A stretch of DNA of 64,000 nt, from contig WIUZ02000011.1 of assembly GCA_015956445.1 (NCBI GenBank), positions 868,001 to 932,000 on the forward strand, written 5' to 3'. Made by a program: the position numbers and the translations under genes. The stretch is from Thelephora terrestris (taxonomy: Eukaryota > Basidiomycota > Agaricomycetes > Thelephorales > Thelephoraceae). Below the pieces are notes generated by a model. That model saw nothing but the letters and a program-made list of their open reading frames with translations, made no database searches and had not been told where the DNA came from. This document shows positions 24,233 to 36,485 of this stretch, piece after piece; position 1 is the stretch's first letter, and every line of letters begins with the position of its first letter.

Positions 24233-27043
24233 CGCTGCAAACGAAGAATGTTGTCAGAGAGATCACCCAGAGCACGATGAAAAAAACCTACATCAGTTGC
24301 TGGATGGTGGCTGGTGTCACCTGCGTTCTCTTGATGACATCCATGGCTTCGATGCCCATGAAGGTTCGAAACGACGTTGGGGATTTTGAATGAATCTGAA
24401 TAGTAGGATTCCTGAAAAGATCGGTAGCACAGCACAGAATCTCTGCAATCGTGGAATAGACAGGGATACCACCAGGATATACCTCTCTATCGCGCGATTG
24501 GGATTGGAGTGTCTTGAAGGTGGTTGCCGAAGCTTTGGTTCCCGAGGTCTTGAGGCTGGGATCTGGAGTGGAAAGTACTGGTTGGGTGAGGAGCAGAAAT
24601 TTCCCTTCCAACTTTCTTATAGGCAGACCGCCCTCGTGTCGCGTGCCCTCGGCGCCACGGACACGTTTTTGAGGGGCGATGCTATTACAGGGTGCCAAAC
24701 CTAGCTGCCCGGGGGTCTCAGCGCTCTTCAAACCCGACATAATGGCCGAGAAGCGCACATTGGACACCTGGTATGCACTGAGATAATTGGTCAGTCATGT
24801 CTTCGAATTCTAACATATCCTCGTACATGAATCCTTGCGGTCCAGATATTTCGTCTATCGGAGCAGGCGCACAGAAACCTGGAATCAGGCCGTTCAGGAG
24901 ATTGAACGAACAAGGCTGTCCCTGTAATTAATTTCGGACGACCGACCCCACAGCTGGGCGAGCCTCGAGCGATACTGTACCCCGTGACTCCGGCAGCTGG
25001 CCGGCCGGCGCGGTTCCTTTTCTTCGAGCCTCTTCTACTTGGGTCTCGTGGCCGTCGCGTCCATCGGTGTTTTCTGTATTTTATTCTCCCTTCTAGCCCC
25101 CCGGTTAGTGAAGGAGCGGATCTTGCAGCAGCATGCGCCAACTCGAGCCGGATGTGCCGTGATTGTGCCCTTGTTTCAATTTTGGTCGCCGCAGATCGCA
25201 CAAAAACACGTATGCTCTGTCCCGTCATTCAAAATTCAACGCTCGATGATCGTACTCGGATCATCATCACCCTTTGCCAGTGCTCCGCCCCCTTCCCTCG
25301 TGGCGACCCATTCTGCGTAAACGCAGCCACTTATGTTACTGTGGTCCGGAGGAGGCAGTTTCCAGCCCTCGGTAAAAGATCTTGAACGTCCCAGACACAA
25401 CGTCGGGTTGTATTCCCACTTCACGTGCGTAACGCGCCCCTACTATTCATGTCCTTTAGTTCGGGTGGGCTGTGTGATATCGATTCCAATCCGCCTTCTC
25501 CTGGAAGGTTTCCAACCCAGTTATCCCTGACGATCATCTTAGACTTATAGGCTACTGGCAGGGATCAAGAGTGAAGTGGCTTCCATCCGGAATGCTTCGC
25601 TTGTCGTGACCCGGACATGAATCGAATAGGAGCGGAACGTGGGGCTACGTGGTGTGCGCGAGTTTTTCGTTAGAGCTGTAAAAGCCCCATGGGGATCTGC
25701 CATGCCGGGACGCTGAATCTCCATAAACCACGACGGTACGGTCTTTTCACTCAAAACTCACCTAATTTTGTGGGTTATGGGCTCGGGAAGGGTTCCAACC
25801 CTACTTACACCAACCATCTTCCGTCCTGGGTACAGCCTGACAAGGACCTTGGCGGCACCCTAGGGGTCGCATACGTGTACCTGACCCTTACGAATAGTCA
25901 CTCAATGGCTCGCTTCTGCGCAACATAGCTTACCAAAGGCATTTTGAGGCGCCCGTCTTTTTCTTGACATACCGGGCAGTACGCGTTCCACTTATCTCGA
26001 GAATCACGATGGTATACATACCATATCATGATCTACAACCAATCAAGTGACTTCCTGCCGTCGGCGGCGCGGAAGGCAGATCAAGCTTCAAGGTTCACGC
26101 TACTCCCCTAGAAGATGTTCTTATCTACTTCGCCTCGCCTATAATTCTCTTGCGGTATTGATAATGCAAACACAGATAGGAAAAAAAAACTTTTGAGGGT
26201 GAGGCGATCAGTGCTTCGGGCTTCGAACTTCAATGGCCACTTATCGCTAGACAAACATAGTGCAGATGATCTTTGCATGTCGGGCATGTGGATATCTGGC
26301 GTGACTGGCTTTTGATTACGTGCAACGACGCCTGCGCCTGAACAGGGTAAATTGTACACTACATGAAGGTCTCGAGGCTCACGGTCAAGACTAGCGGGCC
26401 GTTGCATGAACTCGCCTACTATCTCGCCAGGTCTCAATGAGTTGGAATATGTTGGAATATCTGAGGTTAAGGGTCCTAATGTTTCCGAAGCCTACGCACG
26501 CCACATTATGAACGCCGTTTCGAGTCTGAATGTTTCTGAGGAGCTGAGCACCACATTGTTCTGCCGACTGGCGAGAAATTTTCGAGTACAGTTGGGGTCT
26601 GCCCATTCATTTCGGAAAAGCCCCAAATGATCTGAATATCTGGGGATCTTCTATGCCACGCACGTCGATGGGCCCTGAAGAGTTGGCAACTTGTGAAGCT
26701 TCAAGCTTCAAGCCCTAGCGATCTGGAGGGTTGACCAGAGAGCTCGAACGATGCGATTTTGACGTGGCAATCTCGAATCTCGAATTCAAGTACATATTAG
26801 TAACCCTACCAAACAGGTGGGGCCCAGACAGCTTCCTGGAACCAATAGGCACCGTGTGGTACAGCGCAGCTGGCTCCGTGCCGAACGTCTAAAACAGTAA
26901 CAGTTAGTGAGCGGTTTTCATTAAACGGACAGAGTAAAGCGGTGATTACTGCGTTGAGCTACCCCGCACCATACCGTGTAAACCGAAGCGGTGTAGAGCT
27001 TAGTACAGGACAGGTGTGGTTTGGGCGTCTATTAGTATCATTA
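24233..27043. other. Gene-poor 2.8 kb upstream of the MITE
   Basis: A 159-codon minus-strand frame (24288-24767) starts MSNVRFSAIMSGLKSAETPG and ends near possible splice signals leading into a hydrophobic stretch (VFFIVLWVISLTTFFVC) around 24260; it might be a small membrane-protein gene or 5' exons of the CCCH copy A gene, and I cannot decide. From about 24800 to 27043 only short frames are found, with no RNA gene or repeat that I can support. Confidence 0.35.
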
Positions 27044-27500
27044 GGGTCCTTCAGAGTTGAAGTACCGCGGAATTAGACGCTCGTAGAATTACCCGTTTTG
27101 GTAATTTGCAGTACCCCATGTACAAAACTGTTCGTCCGATGCTCCGCCAATTCCTCACACTGATAGCGTGCATTACTCTTCGAATGCCTCATGCTAAGGC
27201 AGTCAACAGTGCCATGTGACAGAGATTAACTCTCGAAGACATTGACCGGGAAAAAAAACGAGCACGAACTCGTGTTCACGTTGCTTTACACATGGCATCT
27301 CACCTTCCACAAATTAGTAAATTGCATCTGGATTCTTGTCTTGATATACTGTACAGTACTTACAAAAGGGTGTGCAAATTTCTGCCGTACAGACCCGAGC
27401 TACAGCCACTGTCGGTCAAGGAGGAAGGTGTACTGCAAATTACCAAAACGGGTAATTCTACGAGCGTCTAATTCCGCGGTACTTCAACTCTGAAGGACCC
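27044..27500. mobile_element. TA-flanked MITE with identical 71-base terminal inverted repeats
   Basis: Positions 27044-27114 and 27430-27500 are perfect reverse complements over 71 bases (ends GGGTCCTTCAGAG). The element is 457 bases long and is flanked by TA on both sides (27042-27043 and 27501-27502), the target duplication used by Tc1/mariner-type transposases. The 315-base middle has no transposase frame, so it is non-autonomous. Each arm also contains a short palindrome-like AATTACCCGTTTTGGTAATT. Identity of the arms indicates a recent insertion. It ends 113 bases before the CDT1 start codon. Confidence 0.93.
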
Positions 27501-27613
27501 TATTGATCTTCAAGGGTGGCCGTCACGTGCAAGTTGAATCTGTCACGATCCACCTTGAAGTTCGCGACTTGCGGACCTCCACGCGGACAACCACTTCCTC
27601 CCTGGGCTCGAGC

Positions 27614-29581
27614 ATGTCTGATGTTTACACCTCTCTCGGTGTATCACCACGCAAGAAGAGGCGTGCCTCCCCAGGTGCAGACGAAGCCTGCGCGCTCACA
27701 CCGAAACGAATTCGGACAAGGTGCGTCTACCTGTTTCGCATCATGGGATGTATCTGGGGTAACAATCTGGTCAAAACTAAATCATGGTTCCAGGCTCCCT
27801 ACACCACCCTCTACCGTCAAACGGAAACCTGCAAAGGGAAAACAGACTAACCCATTACCCGCGAACCTCTCACGACTGCTAAACATACACACTACCCTAC
27901 AACAAGCTCTGTCACATGCTCTGGCCTCATGCGCGCTCTCACCCTCATCCGACACCGGTATCGTTAGGGATGTCCTGACGCATATCGCCCTCACAAACTA
28001 CTCTGGTCTGAGCACCACTTTTGAGATTGACGATTTGAAGCGAATTTGCTGGCTTTGGGAGTGGGATGGGAAGAAGACACCCACTTCGAAAGAAATTGAC
28101 GACGGAGACGAGGACGAGGACAATCCTTTCTTGGATACACCTGAGGCTCCTACGCCGCCGAAGGACTGGTCTCGTGGTGGGATGGGATTCGTCGTTACGT
28201 CGACGACTCATTTCATTAGGTCTGGTGGAACTCGCGTCCCTGCATATGGAATCGGAATCGAGGTAGAAATTGATATCGACAAGGATATGGGGGGTGGAAT
28301 GGCCGCAGTAGCTCGGTGGACTGCTGACAGCGAGTCGAGAAAAACCCAATTCAAGTCGAAACTTGAGAAATGGCTCAAGGTTTGTACTTCATATTCATCT
28401 ATTCTTACATTCGCTTATCCTCCTGTTGTTCAGTTGCATGAGGGCGTAGACCCATGCCCAAACCTGCCGAAGGCGGACCTCCCCAAACTACCCATCCAAC
28501 TCAAGGGCGCTTCCACGTTGACAAAGATGTTTGCTTCATCTTCCCCCAAATCAGCCTCTTCTGCCAAGATTCTCTCCATGCCACAATCTCCATCATCCAA
28601 ACTATCTTTCGGTTCTCCTAAGAAGTCGCCGGTGAAGCAGCTTCTCACGATCAAACCATTTAACATTACATTCCCTACGACGTCGTCGACATTACTAAGG
28701 TCACCCACGAAATCTCCCGGCAAGGGATCGATCGCAATTTTCCCCAAGACGCCAGGAAAGAATTCCGTGATTTTCCCACAGACTCCATCCTCCCACCATT
28801 CCAGTGGGTCCAGCTCTATCTTTTCCCCACGGACCCCGAGGAGCTCCTTCAGCACACCCTCGACTTCCATTCCTTCTACCCCGAGCCGACAAAAAGGTGA
28901 GGACGCGGATACAGCTCCGACGACACCGACGACAGCTCGCCGCCAGGCACTCTATGAAAGGATTCGGCAAAAGTCGATCACCAACTCACCTACTAAGCAC
29001 CGCCCCGGCGATCAAGACACCCCAAAGATGAGCCGGGACCAACTATTGAAATTAAGTTTGGAGGAAACGCGACGAAAGTGCCTGCTGGGCCGACTCGGAG
29101 GTGTTGCGGAAAGCATATGGATGTAAGTTTGGGCGCGGTGTTTTGACATGTGTTGCTTGTTTACGTGTTTCTTAGGTTATTCTCGGGTCCTGCCGCTTCC
29201 ACCACAGCAACACCGTCCGCACGAAAGCGTCGTGCACTTCCATTGACTGAAATTACCGCCTCGATTGTCAAGTCATCACCTGTTCCTATCTCCGAGGCCG
29301 AAGCTGTTGAATCTGTGAACATGCTCACGAAACTTTGCCCTTTCTTCGTCAAACCGTTGAATATCGATGGTGAGGAGTGGTTTGAGATGCCTTCGACCGC
29401 TGTTGCCGAGAAGGACGAGGAAAAGCAGCCCCCGCCTAGCCCTAGTGCGCGAAAGGGCAAAGGCCGAGAGGTTACTAGCGCCGAGGAAGTCTTGACCAGG
29501 AGTCCCAAGAGGGTGAAGAGGGAGGGAGGAGGGTTGAGGGAAGTTCGGGAAAGGATCCGACGAGAACTCGACCAGGACTAA
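27614..29581 (+). CDS. CDT1: DNA replication licensing factor Cdt1
   Basis: Four exons (27614-27720, 27794-28379, 28434-29122, 29176-29581) join in frame to 595 residues. The start MSDVYTSLGVSPRKKRR is basic and contains SP/TP sites. Residues ~60-260 form the first winged-helix (geminin-binding-like) region, with LSRLLNIHTTLQQALSHALA, DLKRICWLWEWDGK and MGFVVTSTTHFIR. A long serine/proline-rich middle contains many SPxK/TPxK sites (KSPVKQ, TPRSSF), fitting CDK control. The last exon carries the C-terminal winged helix that binds Mcm (VNMLTKLCPFFVKPLNIDGEEWFEMP). Cdt1 loads the Mcm2-7 helicase with ORC and Cdc6 in G1. An upstream in-frame start at 27516 would read through a region with no conservation, so 27614 is preferred. 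A MITE sits directly in the promoter. Confidence 0.9.
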
Positions 29582-29788
29582 TGCTTCAAACATTTCTATC
29601 ATGCTAATGCTTACCCCATCTTATGACCAGCCGTATTGCTTGCTGCCCAAGGTCGACTCACCCCCTATTTTGTTCACACTCGTTTTGTAGATTCATTTCT
29701 GATCCTATGTTGCTGATGTATAATCTGTCGTCAATGTACCAGGAATGACAATTCAAGAGTGTTAATGCGAAAGTTGAAGTTTCAATGT

Positions 29789-30724
29789 CTATGAGATGAG
29801 GCGGGCGATGTCCTCGTTGAGGGTATAAATGCCAGAAATGTGGCCACCCTCGCAAGTGACGAATTCCGCGTTGGCATAATTCTGTGCGAGGTATTTAGCC
29901 ATCCCCGAACCCAGGCCGTCGTTGTTCGCGGCCTTGATTAACACCTTCCCTCTGGCGTGCTCATCGTCCAAGGGGAAGGTGAAACCCCAATCGCTGTGTA
30001 GCGCTACGGCAACCTGCTTGTACCCTTCCCACCCGTTCTCTACGCTCTTCATTGATTCTTCAGCCCAGGTCTTGACGAATTTATCGGGGGTGGTGCCCAA
30101 CTTCTGACAATGCGCCTCAAGTTTTTCCTTCTCCGTTTCGTCCATCTTATCGAACAATATCTGACGGAGCATTTGCTCCGCAGAATCGACAGACTTGAAC
30201 TTTGATCCCATCGCGAGGGAGAGGAGACTCGAGATGGGAAGGTATTTTGTGAGAGGACCGACTCCGACCCAGTCGCGCCAGGAGAGGGATTTGGCGTAGT
30301 CTGTGTGGATGCGGAAGGGGGAGAAGGGTGCTAAGAGCATCAATCCTGCCACGTTACGACCTAATGGGAAGACGTCGAATGGTGCGCCGTAGATGACCTG
30401 TGCGGGGACAGTGCCAAATGAGCCACCTGCGACGTATATTTTTAGGTTACTCTTGTCGGTGTATAGGTGGTCGAAGAGAGCCGTGATGTCGCCGATCAGG
30501 GTCTCGGCGAAAGTGGATGAAGGTGGGACGGGGGATGCGTCTCCCCACCCCGGGAGGGTGAAAGAGACGTGGTGTAGCCCTTTCTCCTTTACGATGGGGA
30601 AAGTGTGCTTAATGGACCCGATAGAAAAGATCCCTGCGAAGAAGAGCAGGACGTCATTGCTCTGAGGGTCGCCGTCTTGGTGGTAGGCAACAACTCGACC
30701 GGGATCGAGAGTGAGCAAAGGCAT
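29789..30724 (-). CDS. Alpha/beta hydrolase-fold protein
   Basis: A single exon of 311 residues from MPLLTLDPGRVVAYHQDG. It shows the alpha/beta hydrolase landmarks in order: VLLFFAGIFS (oxyanion-side strand-turn), HHVSFTLPGWGDASP, the nucleophile elbow AGGSFGTVPA, an acidic candidate in KAANNDGLGSG and the catalytic histidine in EGGHISGIYTL. The frame continues 59 codons further upstream (to 30901), but the added part is basic, low in conservation and rich in Cys/Pro; it would be a weak mitochondrial-type leader, so the internal start is chosen. The gene converges with CDT1, with 207 bases between the stops. The substrate cannot be predicted. Confidence 0.8.
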   Translation of the reverse strand: MPLLTLDPGRVVAYHQDGDPQSNDVLLFFAGIFSIGSIKHTFPIVKEKGLHHVSFTLPGWGDASPVPPSSTFAETLIGDITALFDHLYTDKSNLKIYVAGGSFGTVPAQVIYGAPFDVFPLGRNVAGLMLLAPFSPFRIHTDYAKSLSWRDWVGVGPLTKYLPISSLLSLAMGSKFKSVDSAEQMLRQILFDKMDETEKEKLEAHCQKLGTTPDKFVKTWAEESMKSVENGWEGYKQVAVALHSDWGFTFPLDDEHARGKVLIKAANNDGLGSGMAKYLAQNYANAEFVTCEGGHISGIYTLNEDIARLIS

Positions 30725-33518
30725 AGCAGCAGCGATTGGTGGGCCCTGAGACGTCCCGTTGTTTAACTGAGCTATATGCACTTGGGACGCTGTACGTATA
30801 CACTTGGAGGGTCCCGCTGCGGAAAACGACAAGTAACGACGCTGCGGACAACGATCACAGCGGTTAGCGGGGTGGGCCGGGGGCCGTGGACTAAGTACCA
30901 CCGCTACGCACCCGTCGTATTCAAACCTGGGTAGGTGATTTTTACGGACAAAAAGGTCACTCTAATCGGTCCCTCCAGTGAGCGCGACTACCAGCAATCG
31001 TGGGAAATTACCTCAAAAACACGGGGCGACCCACTAGTTTTCCGCAGCAGGTTCTCAACTGACCAAGCCAACCGAGCCCTGCCGAGACACATCGAAGTTT
31101 CATCCGCATGCATGCGCAGGCCTGACCCGGTGTCCTCTATGTGTGTGCCTGGGCGGCTTCATTCGGAGCTGGGATCCACGAGATCTGTTCCACGGGAGCC
31201 TGGGGCGCTGAGCGCTTCGTGTCTCATGGCCGCCAAGCGCTCGATCCCGGTGACCGCTCCGGCTTCACGGCGTCGACTATTCCTGTTTGGTTTCTCCTCC
31301 ACTTCCTCTTGCGCCGTTTTGTTTGCTGGATCCGTGCCTCTCCTGCGGTGAGCCACGGCTTGAATGTACTTGTGTTGGCGTTTGGAAGGCGTCTGAATCG
31401 GTTCCGTCTCTTGCGATTTCCGAGCCTGCAGGCGTGGTATTGAAACAAATCAGGGAGATCCAGCGACCGGGTCCGTGGAGATCATCAATCTTGACTACTT
31501 CACCTAACGCCTACAATGTGTTCCTGCTGGCGGCCTCATGGGGGTTCTTTCGAACATACACCGCTTACGCGAATGAAGTTGTGGGACTGCTCGGATATGT
31601 GGGGCCCTTGGGCAAGATTTAATGTGTACCTCGCCGTTCCCTTGACCTCGGAAACGGGTTATCCGGAAATCAACCGTATTCCAGCCTGCTGTGGAGTTCA
31701 CAATCTTGCGCCCGTTGGTGGAGGCGGCGGCAGACGAGGAACACGTGGATGAAACTATGGAACTCGGAGCGTCAGCACGCAGTGGGTAGACCTTCCAAAC
31801 CCGTGACGGTTTCCGGGATGCTTCCGGTAATGGAAGAGAGGGTCGAGGTCATGGGCCGGTCCGGTAGATTGTTACAGGAACCGGTCCGTTGAAGGCCACT
31901 GGTGATCCAGGACACGTCCATCCGGCCATACCAGAAGGTCGGGGCTCTGTCGACGAGATTTTGAAACTCTATGCAGTTTGCAGCACCGAAAAAACCTGTG
32001 ACTGATCAGAAAGCGAGAATTTCATTGGGAGGAGCAAGGCAGCCGTCAGGGGACTCCCGGCCAGGATAGACAGGCTTAAACCATAGCCCTAAAACAAGTG
32101 GGTCTCAATTTCGCGTACGAACGCAGGGTCACGTCATTTTCTGTGCCGCTGATGTCTGCCCTTACTTACTGTGCCCTCTGAGGGATTCGCTGACTGGAGA
32201 GTAGCTAATGCCACAGATGGCGATGAAACGATTGGGAGCATGATGTTTGGAACAGCAAGGACACAAGGTGTTCGAGAAAATGGACACATTTCGTGCACCT
32301 TCAAGTAGTCACTTGGTTATGCTTGCAGAGGGTCAATGAATATCAAGGGAGCGAAGCGGGGCGCACGTATCGTAATACAAACGAAAGTTAAAACAGTATC
32401 AGAGCTGAGCCTTGGATGTTGCTCATGTAATCCTAGATGTATGCAGGGGTAGGATTTCGATATTGCGCATCGTCAACTATGAAACACGATGCATGATGTT
32501 TTTCTACGATGCAGATGTCTTGTTAGTTTTGCATTCATCCATCCGGCTGATCCGTGGTCTGAGGCTCAGACGTTCCAAGTTTTATCAGCCTCAACGCGTT
32601 GCCCGCCTTTGCGGGCGTGGTTGGCTAAGTTTAGTTCTTTCCCATCTACCCAAGAACTGCGCTGATTGTGTTGTCTACCCGACCAGCTCCCAGTTCGCCT
32701 CTTGTGTTACCCTCTTGATCCAGGACTCTTCGGTGTTGAAATCGAATCTTCACTTCCGGGTTAGGAAATATCACGGCGGCTCTGATTGATCGACGGTGTG
32801 AAGAATGGTGAGACACGGTCGCATCATGACATCCGCTCCTAGTAGCGGGATGTACATTTAGGGGTCGGGTGAGACATATCTGGGTATTAAATCCGTGCAG
32901 TTGGGGGTCATCTACGGGCATACGCCACTGTGGATGCTCCATGGAGCTCCCGGGGGACATTTGAGGACTCTAGAGCAATGGATATCCGCGCGGATGGTTT
33001 ACTGCAGGATCGTCCGAGATCGTTTGTTTTGTAAGTGCGCTGGAATGGGCTACGAGACTAGGCCTATGCTTCGCTGAGAAAACTACTATGATGACTGAAA
33101 TTAAACCGATCCATGCCGCCTCCCGGAAAACCACCCGTTTTCCAGTGTCCCACATCGACTGAGTTTTTCAGTTCGAAAAACGACCGGCGAACTTGAGATT
33201 GAAGTCGAATTTCACTGGATTTAACTTTGTAAGGCGCAGGATTTTCCGTGGTGATTTGATCGCACGTTGGCATCTCTTGTGTGCATTTTTGAGCGTCCCG
33301 TTTGTCGTATTTTCGTTCATGAGTGCGCTTGTAGTATGTATGCCTCTTTACCATGTGTTGTCATTGAACAGTGGGCAATCTCGCGTCCTTTGCCGCGCTC
33401 GAAAGGTCTGAGTTAAGTGTCCGCTACGGAAAGCTGACAATAACCGAATATATACTCAAGATACAGAATATAGAAAGGGGAGGACAGAGTTGTATAGCAG
33501 TGAGGTCGCGGTTTGGAA
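30725..33518. other. 2.8 kb without a recognised gene
   Basis: The first ~200 bases are the upstream region of the alpha/beta hydrolase. Beyond that, frames on both strands are short and overlapping and carry no motif I recognise. The composition is ordinary for the window. No inverted ends or tandem repeats were seen. It may hold worn repeats or species-specific genes. Confidence 0.4.
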
Positions 33519-36223
33519 TCACCGAAGCCCGTACCCAATCGACCTTGTCGACCTTCCGTGCCCACCAGACCCACCCCCATTTACACTCAACCCAGCCTCC
33601 CTAACCCTCTTCTCCACTTCCGCTACACTGCCCTCCAACTCTTTGACCGACCCATCTATCCACTGCAAGCTCTCCAAATGACTGCTAAGAATCTGCGCGA
33701 TTTGGTTCATGGGATCTTCGTTCAACCCGTTCGGACCCCCAGACATGTTATTATTGACACCGTCTTGTTGGGAACCCGGACCAGTCGATAGTGCGTTGAC
33801 AGCCTCAATCATTTGGGTCAGCGAGCCTGAGAGGTCATCGAGGTGGGTGTAAAGGTCTGTTGCGAGCATGTAACTAGAAAGATATCAAGGTTAGACCGCC
33901 GTCAACACGAGTTTACTTCTCCTCACTTTCTGTCTCGCTCAGTGTCGGCAGGGCCGGTGTCCAAGGCTCTAATTCCCCCACTTTGAGTGTGGAGATTCTC
34001 CTCCGCAGTCTTTTCGTAAATCTCGAGGGTGGCCATCAAGTCTCTTTGTTGCTGTTCGATGTGGTCCAGAGCTTGGTCGATGTCGGCCTGTTCCCTCTCA
34101 GCAACCAACATCTCGCTCATCAGTGCTGCCAACTATAAATTCACATAACTATAAGCCAACAAAAAAATTCGGCGCAAGGTGGACGTACGCTGTTGCCATT
34201 TTCAATCAACGCCCGATCCCAAACTGCAACCTCCATTGCGAATTTACTGAACTCCTTGACCTGTGATTCCAGGTCGGAGGACCACTTGTTCACGATCTCT
34301 TCGATGGTTTTCCCCCTCAGCATTGAAGGGGGTTGAGCGATGATCGTCAGAGCGCCCGACGCGTCAGCGGCTTTGGATTTACCATCTAAAGAGGGTGTGG
34401 TGCCAGCTGTCGCAGAATCAGCGGCAGAGAAGGGGAGTAGAAAGAGTGGTGCACTTACGCCCTGGTGTGTCCTTCTTCTCGGCCGGCTTGCCGAAAAGTC
34501 CCCCAAACGTTGAGCCACTAGTTGGCGTGGAAGTACCAGCAACAGCCCCATCCTTTTTGTCGCCATCCTTGGCAGGCCCGAACAGGTTCGTGGTAATGGT
34601 AGGAGTGGCATCCTTCTTCTCTTCAGGCTTCGTAGCGTCCTTGTTGGCGATGGCTCCAAACAGCCCGCCTCCGGTTGTTCCACCAGTCCCCCCAATAGAG
34701 AAACCACCTGTAGTCGGGGGAGCAGGTGAGGACGTCCCTGAAGTTTCCGGTTTTTTCAAACCGAACAAATTGCCGCCGAACCCCGGAGTCGTCGTGGAGC
34801 TAGACGTGGGGGTAGCGCTATCTGCGGGTTTGGGGGGAAGCCCGAAGATTCCTCCGGTCGTAGAAGTGGTTGTGTTTGTGGATGAGTCGCCAGCAGGTTT
34901 AGGTGGTCCGCCGAATAGGCCACCCGATGTTGTGTTCGTGCTTAGTGGTGCACCAAACAGGCCGCCGGAGGTAGCTACAAAGCATGATCAACACCAACGG
35001 GGATCAGAGTGTTGAGGATCCTTATCTACCTGGTTTTGGAGTATCCTTGTTCTCAGCGGGTTTCAATCCTCCAAACATTCCAGTGCCAAAGGCAGGGGCT
35101 GGGGCAGGGGTTGTATTCCCACTTCCTCCAGTTTCTAAATCAATCGTCTCGTGAGCCATTGGCCTCTTGCTCCCAGGAGTGAATACACACCTGGTTTCGC
35201 AGGCTCCTTCGCATCTGACGGCCTGGTGGCACCAAACAAGTTATTTCCCGCCGTCCCGCCGCCAAACAACGTGGAGGTGGCGCCACCTGTCGTCGAAGGA
35301 GCCGGATTTGTGGTATTTCCAAAAATGTTTCCGCCTCCCCCAAATGGACTAGGGGTAGGTGTGGACGGCTTCGCACCGAACAGATTGCTGGAGGTAGTCC
35401 CCGGAGCTGGAATAGTTGAGGTCGTACCACCACCAAATACATTTCCGGTGGCAGGTGTGGTCGTGCTTGTCGTGCCGGGCGCTGGCGTCGCGGAAGTCGT
35501 ACCAAAAAGGGAGCTGGGAGGGTTGGAACCAAAGATGTTCCCCGTTGTGGTTGTGCCAGTACCAGTCGTGCCGGTGCCGGTGCCAGGCGTCGTGGTTGTT
35601 GTGGTGTTCGTTTGACCGAAAATTCCTGGTCTTCCGAAGGGACTGGGGGTAGCACCTCCGCCTCCAGTGGTCCCTGGGATAATCGCGTCAGGTCGTTCAG
35701 AGAGTTTGAAACACTCAAAATCAACGCACCACTGCCACTGCCAAAGGCACCACCGCCAAAGAAACCTCCTCCACCAGTTCCACCTATCCACGCAAGAAAA
35801 AGTCAAACGTGTAAGTCAGATCTTTGCCAGCGATAGTGTCTCCGTTGTACACGGGTGAACCACTCTCACCGAATGCTGAGGTTGGTGGATTTGTCGTCGT
35901 CGTAGAGGGTGGGTTGCTAAATAGAGAAGTTCCCGTTCCTCCTACAGAAACGAGAGATAAGTCATTTCAACTCAAGATTCAAATCAATCCCCCCCCGCCA
36001 AACCCAAACGCCACTGTTTCGCGATTCGCGTGCGCAACAGCGCGAAAAACACAATCGAAAACGAGAACTTACCGCCAAACACGGAACCCGTGGTTCCCGT
36101 ACCCGTTCCGCTACCGAACAAGCCTCCGCCCGTACCCGTGTTGGATGGCTGTTGTCCTCCCTGCTGCTGTTGCTGTTGCTGATGCTGTTGCTGTTGCTGC
36201 TGAGGGTTTCCAAACGCGCTCAT
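33519..36223 (-). CDS. NSP1: Nucleoporin Nsp1/Nup62
   Basis: A multi-exon gene starting MSAFGNPQQQ, with a glutamine run, then about 500 residues of FG repeats split by several small introns (motifs GLFGS, NIFGS, SLFGT, NLFGAK, NIFGN, TLFGGG separated by Thr/Pro/Gly-rich spacers). The last exons hold the coiled-coil anchor: KTIEEIVNKWSSDLESQVKE, MLVAEREQADIDQALDHIEQ, LYTHLDDLSGSLTQMIEAV and SSHLESLQWIDGSVKELEGS, ending GYGLR. Nsp1/Nup62 lines the central channel of the nuclear pore and is also a subunit of the cytoplasmic Nup82 complex. The repeats are mostly of the LFG type rather than the FSFG type of budding yeast. The NUP82 gene lies 262 bases upstream on the same strand. Confidence 0.92.
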
Positions 36224-36485
36224 CGTAAGTCCGAAGCTTGTGTGGTTTTACAGATATACGATCGTTAAATGTCGTCAGGAGTTAAGCGAGGCCCTCAGAA
36301 GAGAGAAGAGGATGAGGTAGTAGGGGGGGCCAACTGGCAGAGCTACGATCGCGTCGCGGGTGTCTTTGAAACTCAAGCGCCCGACAAGCCGATCACAAAC
36401 GCCCTGGTATTACAAATACTGGAGAGCCACTACAGCTAGTACCTATGCATAAAACAATCAAAGAGGTGAAGAAGCGAACTCATGA

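Noticed and set aside
26935-26990. tRNA-like fragment GGTAGCTCAACGC on the minus strand
   Set aside because: The T arm and acceptor pairing are missing and the anticodon arm does not fold; it is not a tRNA gene.
34395-35836. Long plus-strand frames rich in Pro/Val opposite the NSP1 FG-repeat region
   Set aside because: They are antisense shadows of the low-complexity FG repeats, which carry few stops on either strand; no independent motif is seen.
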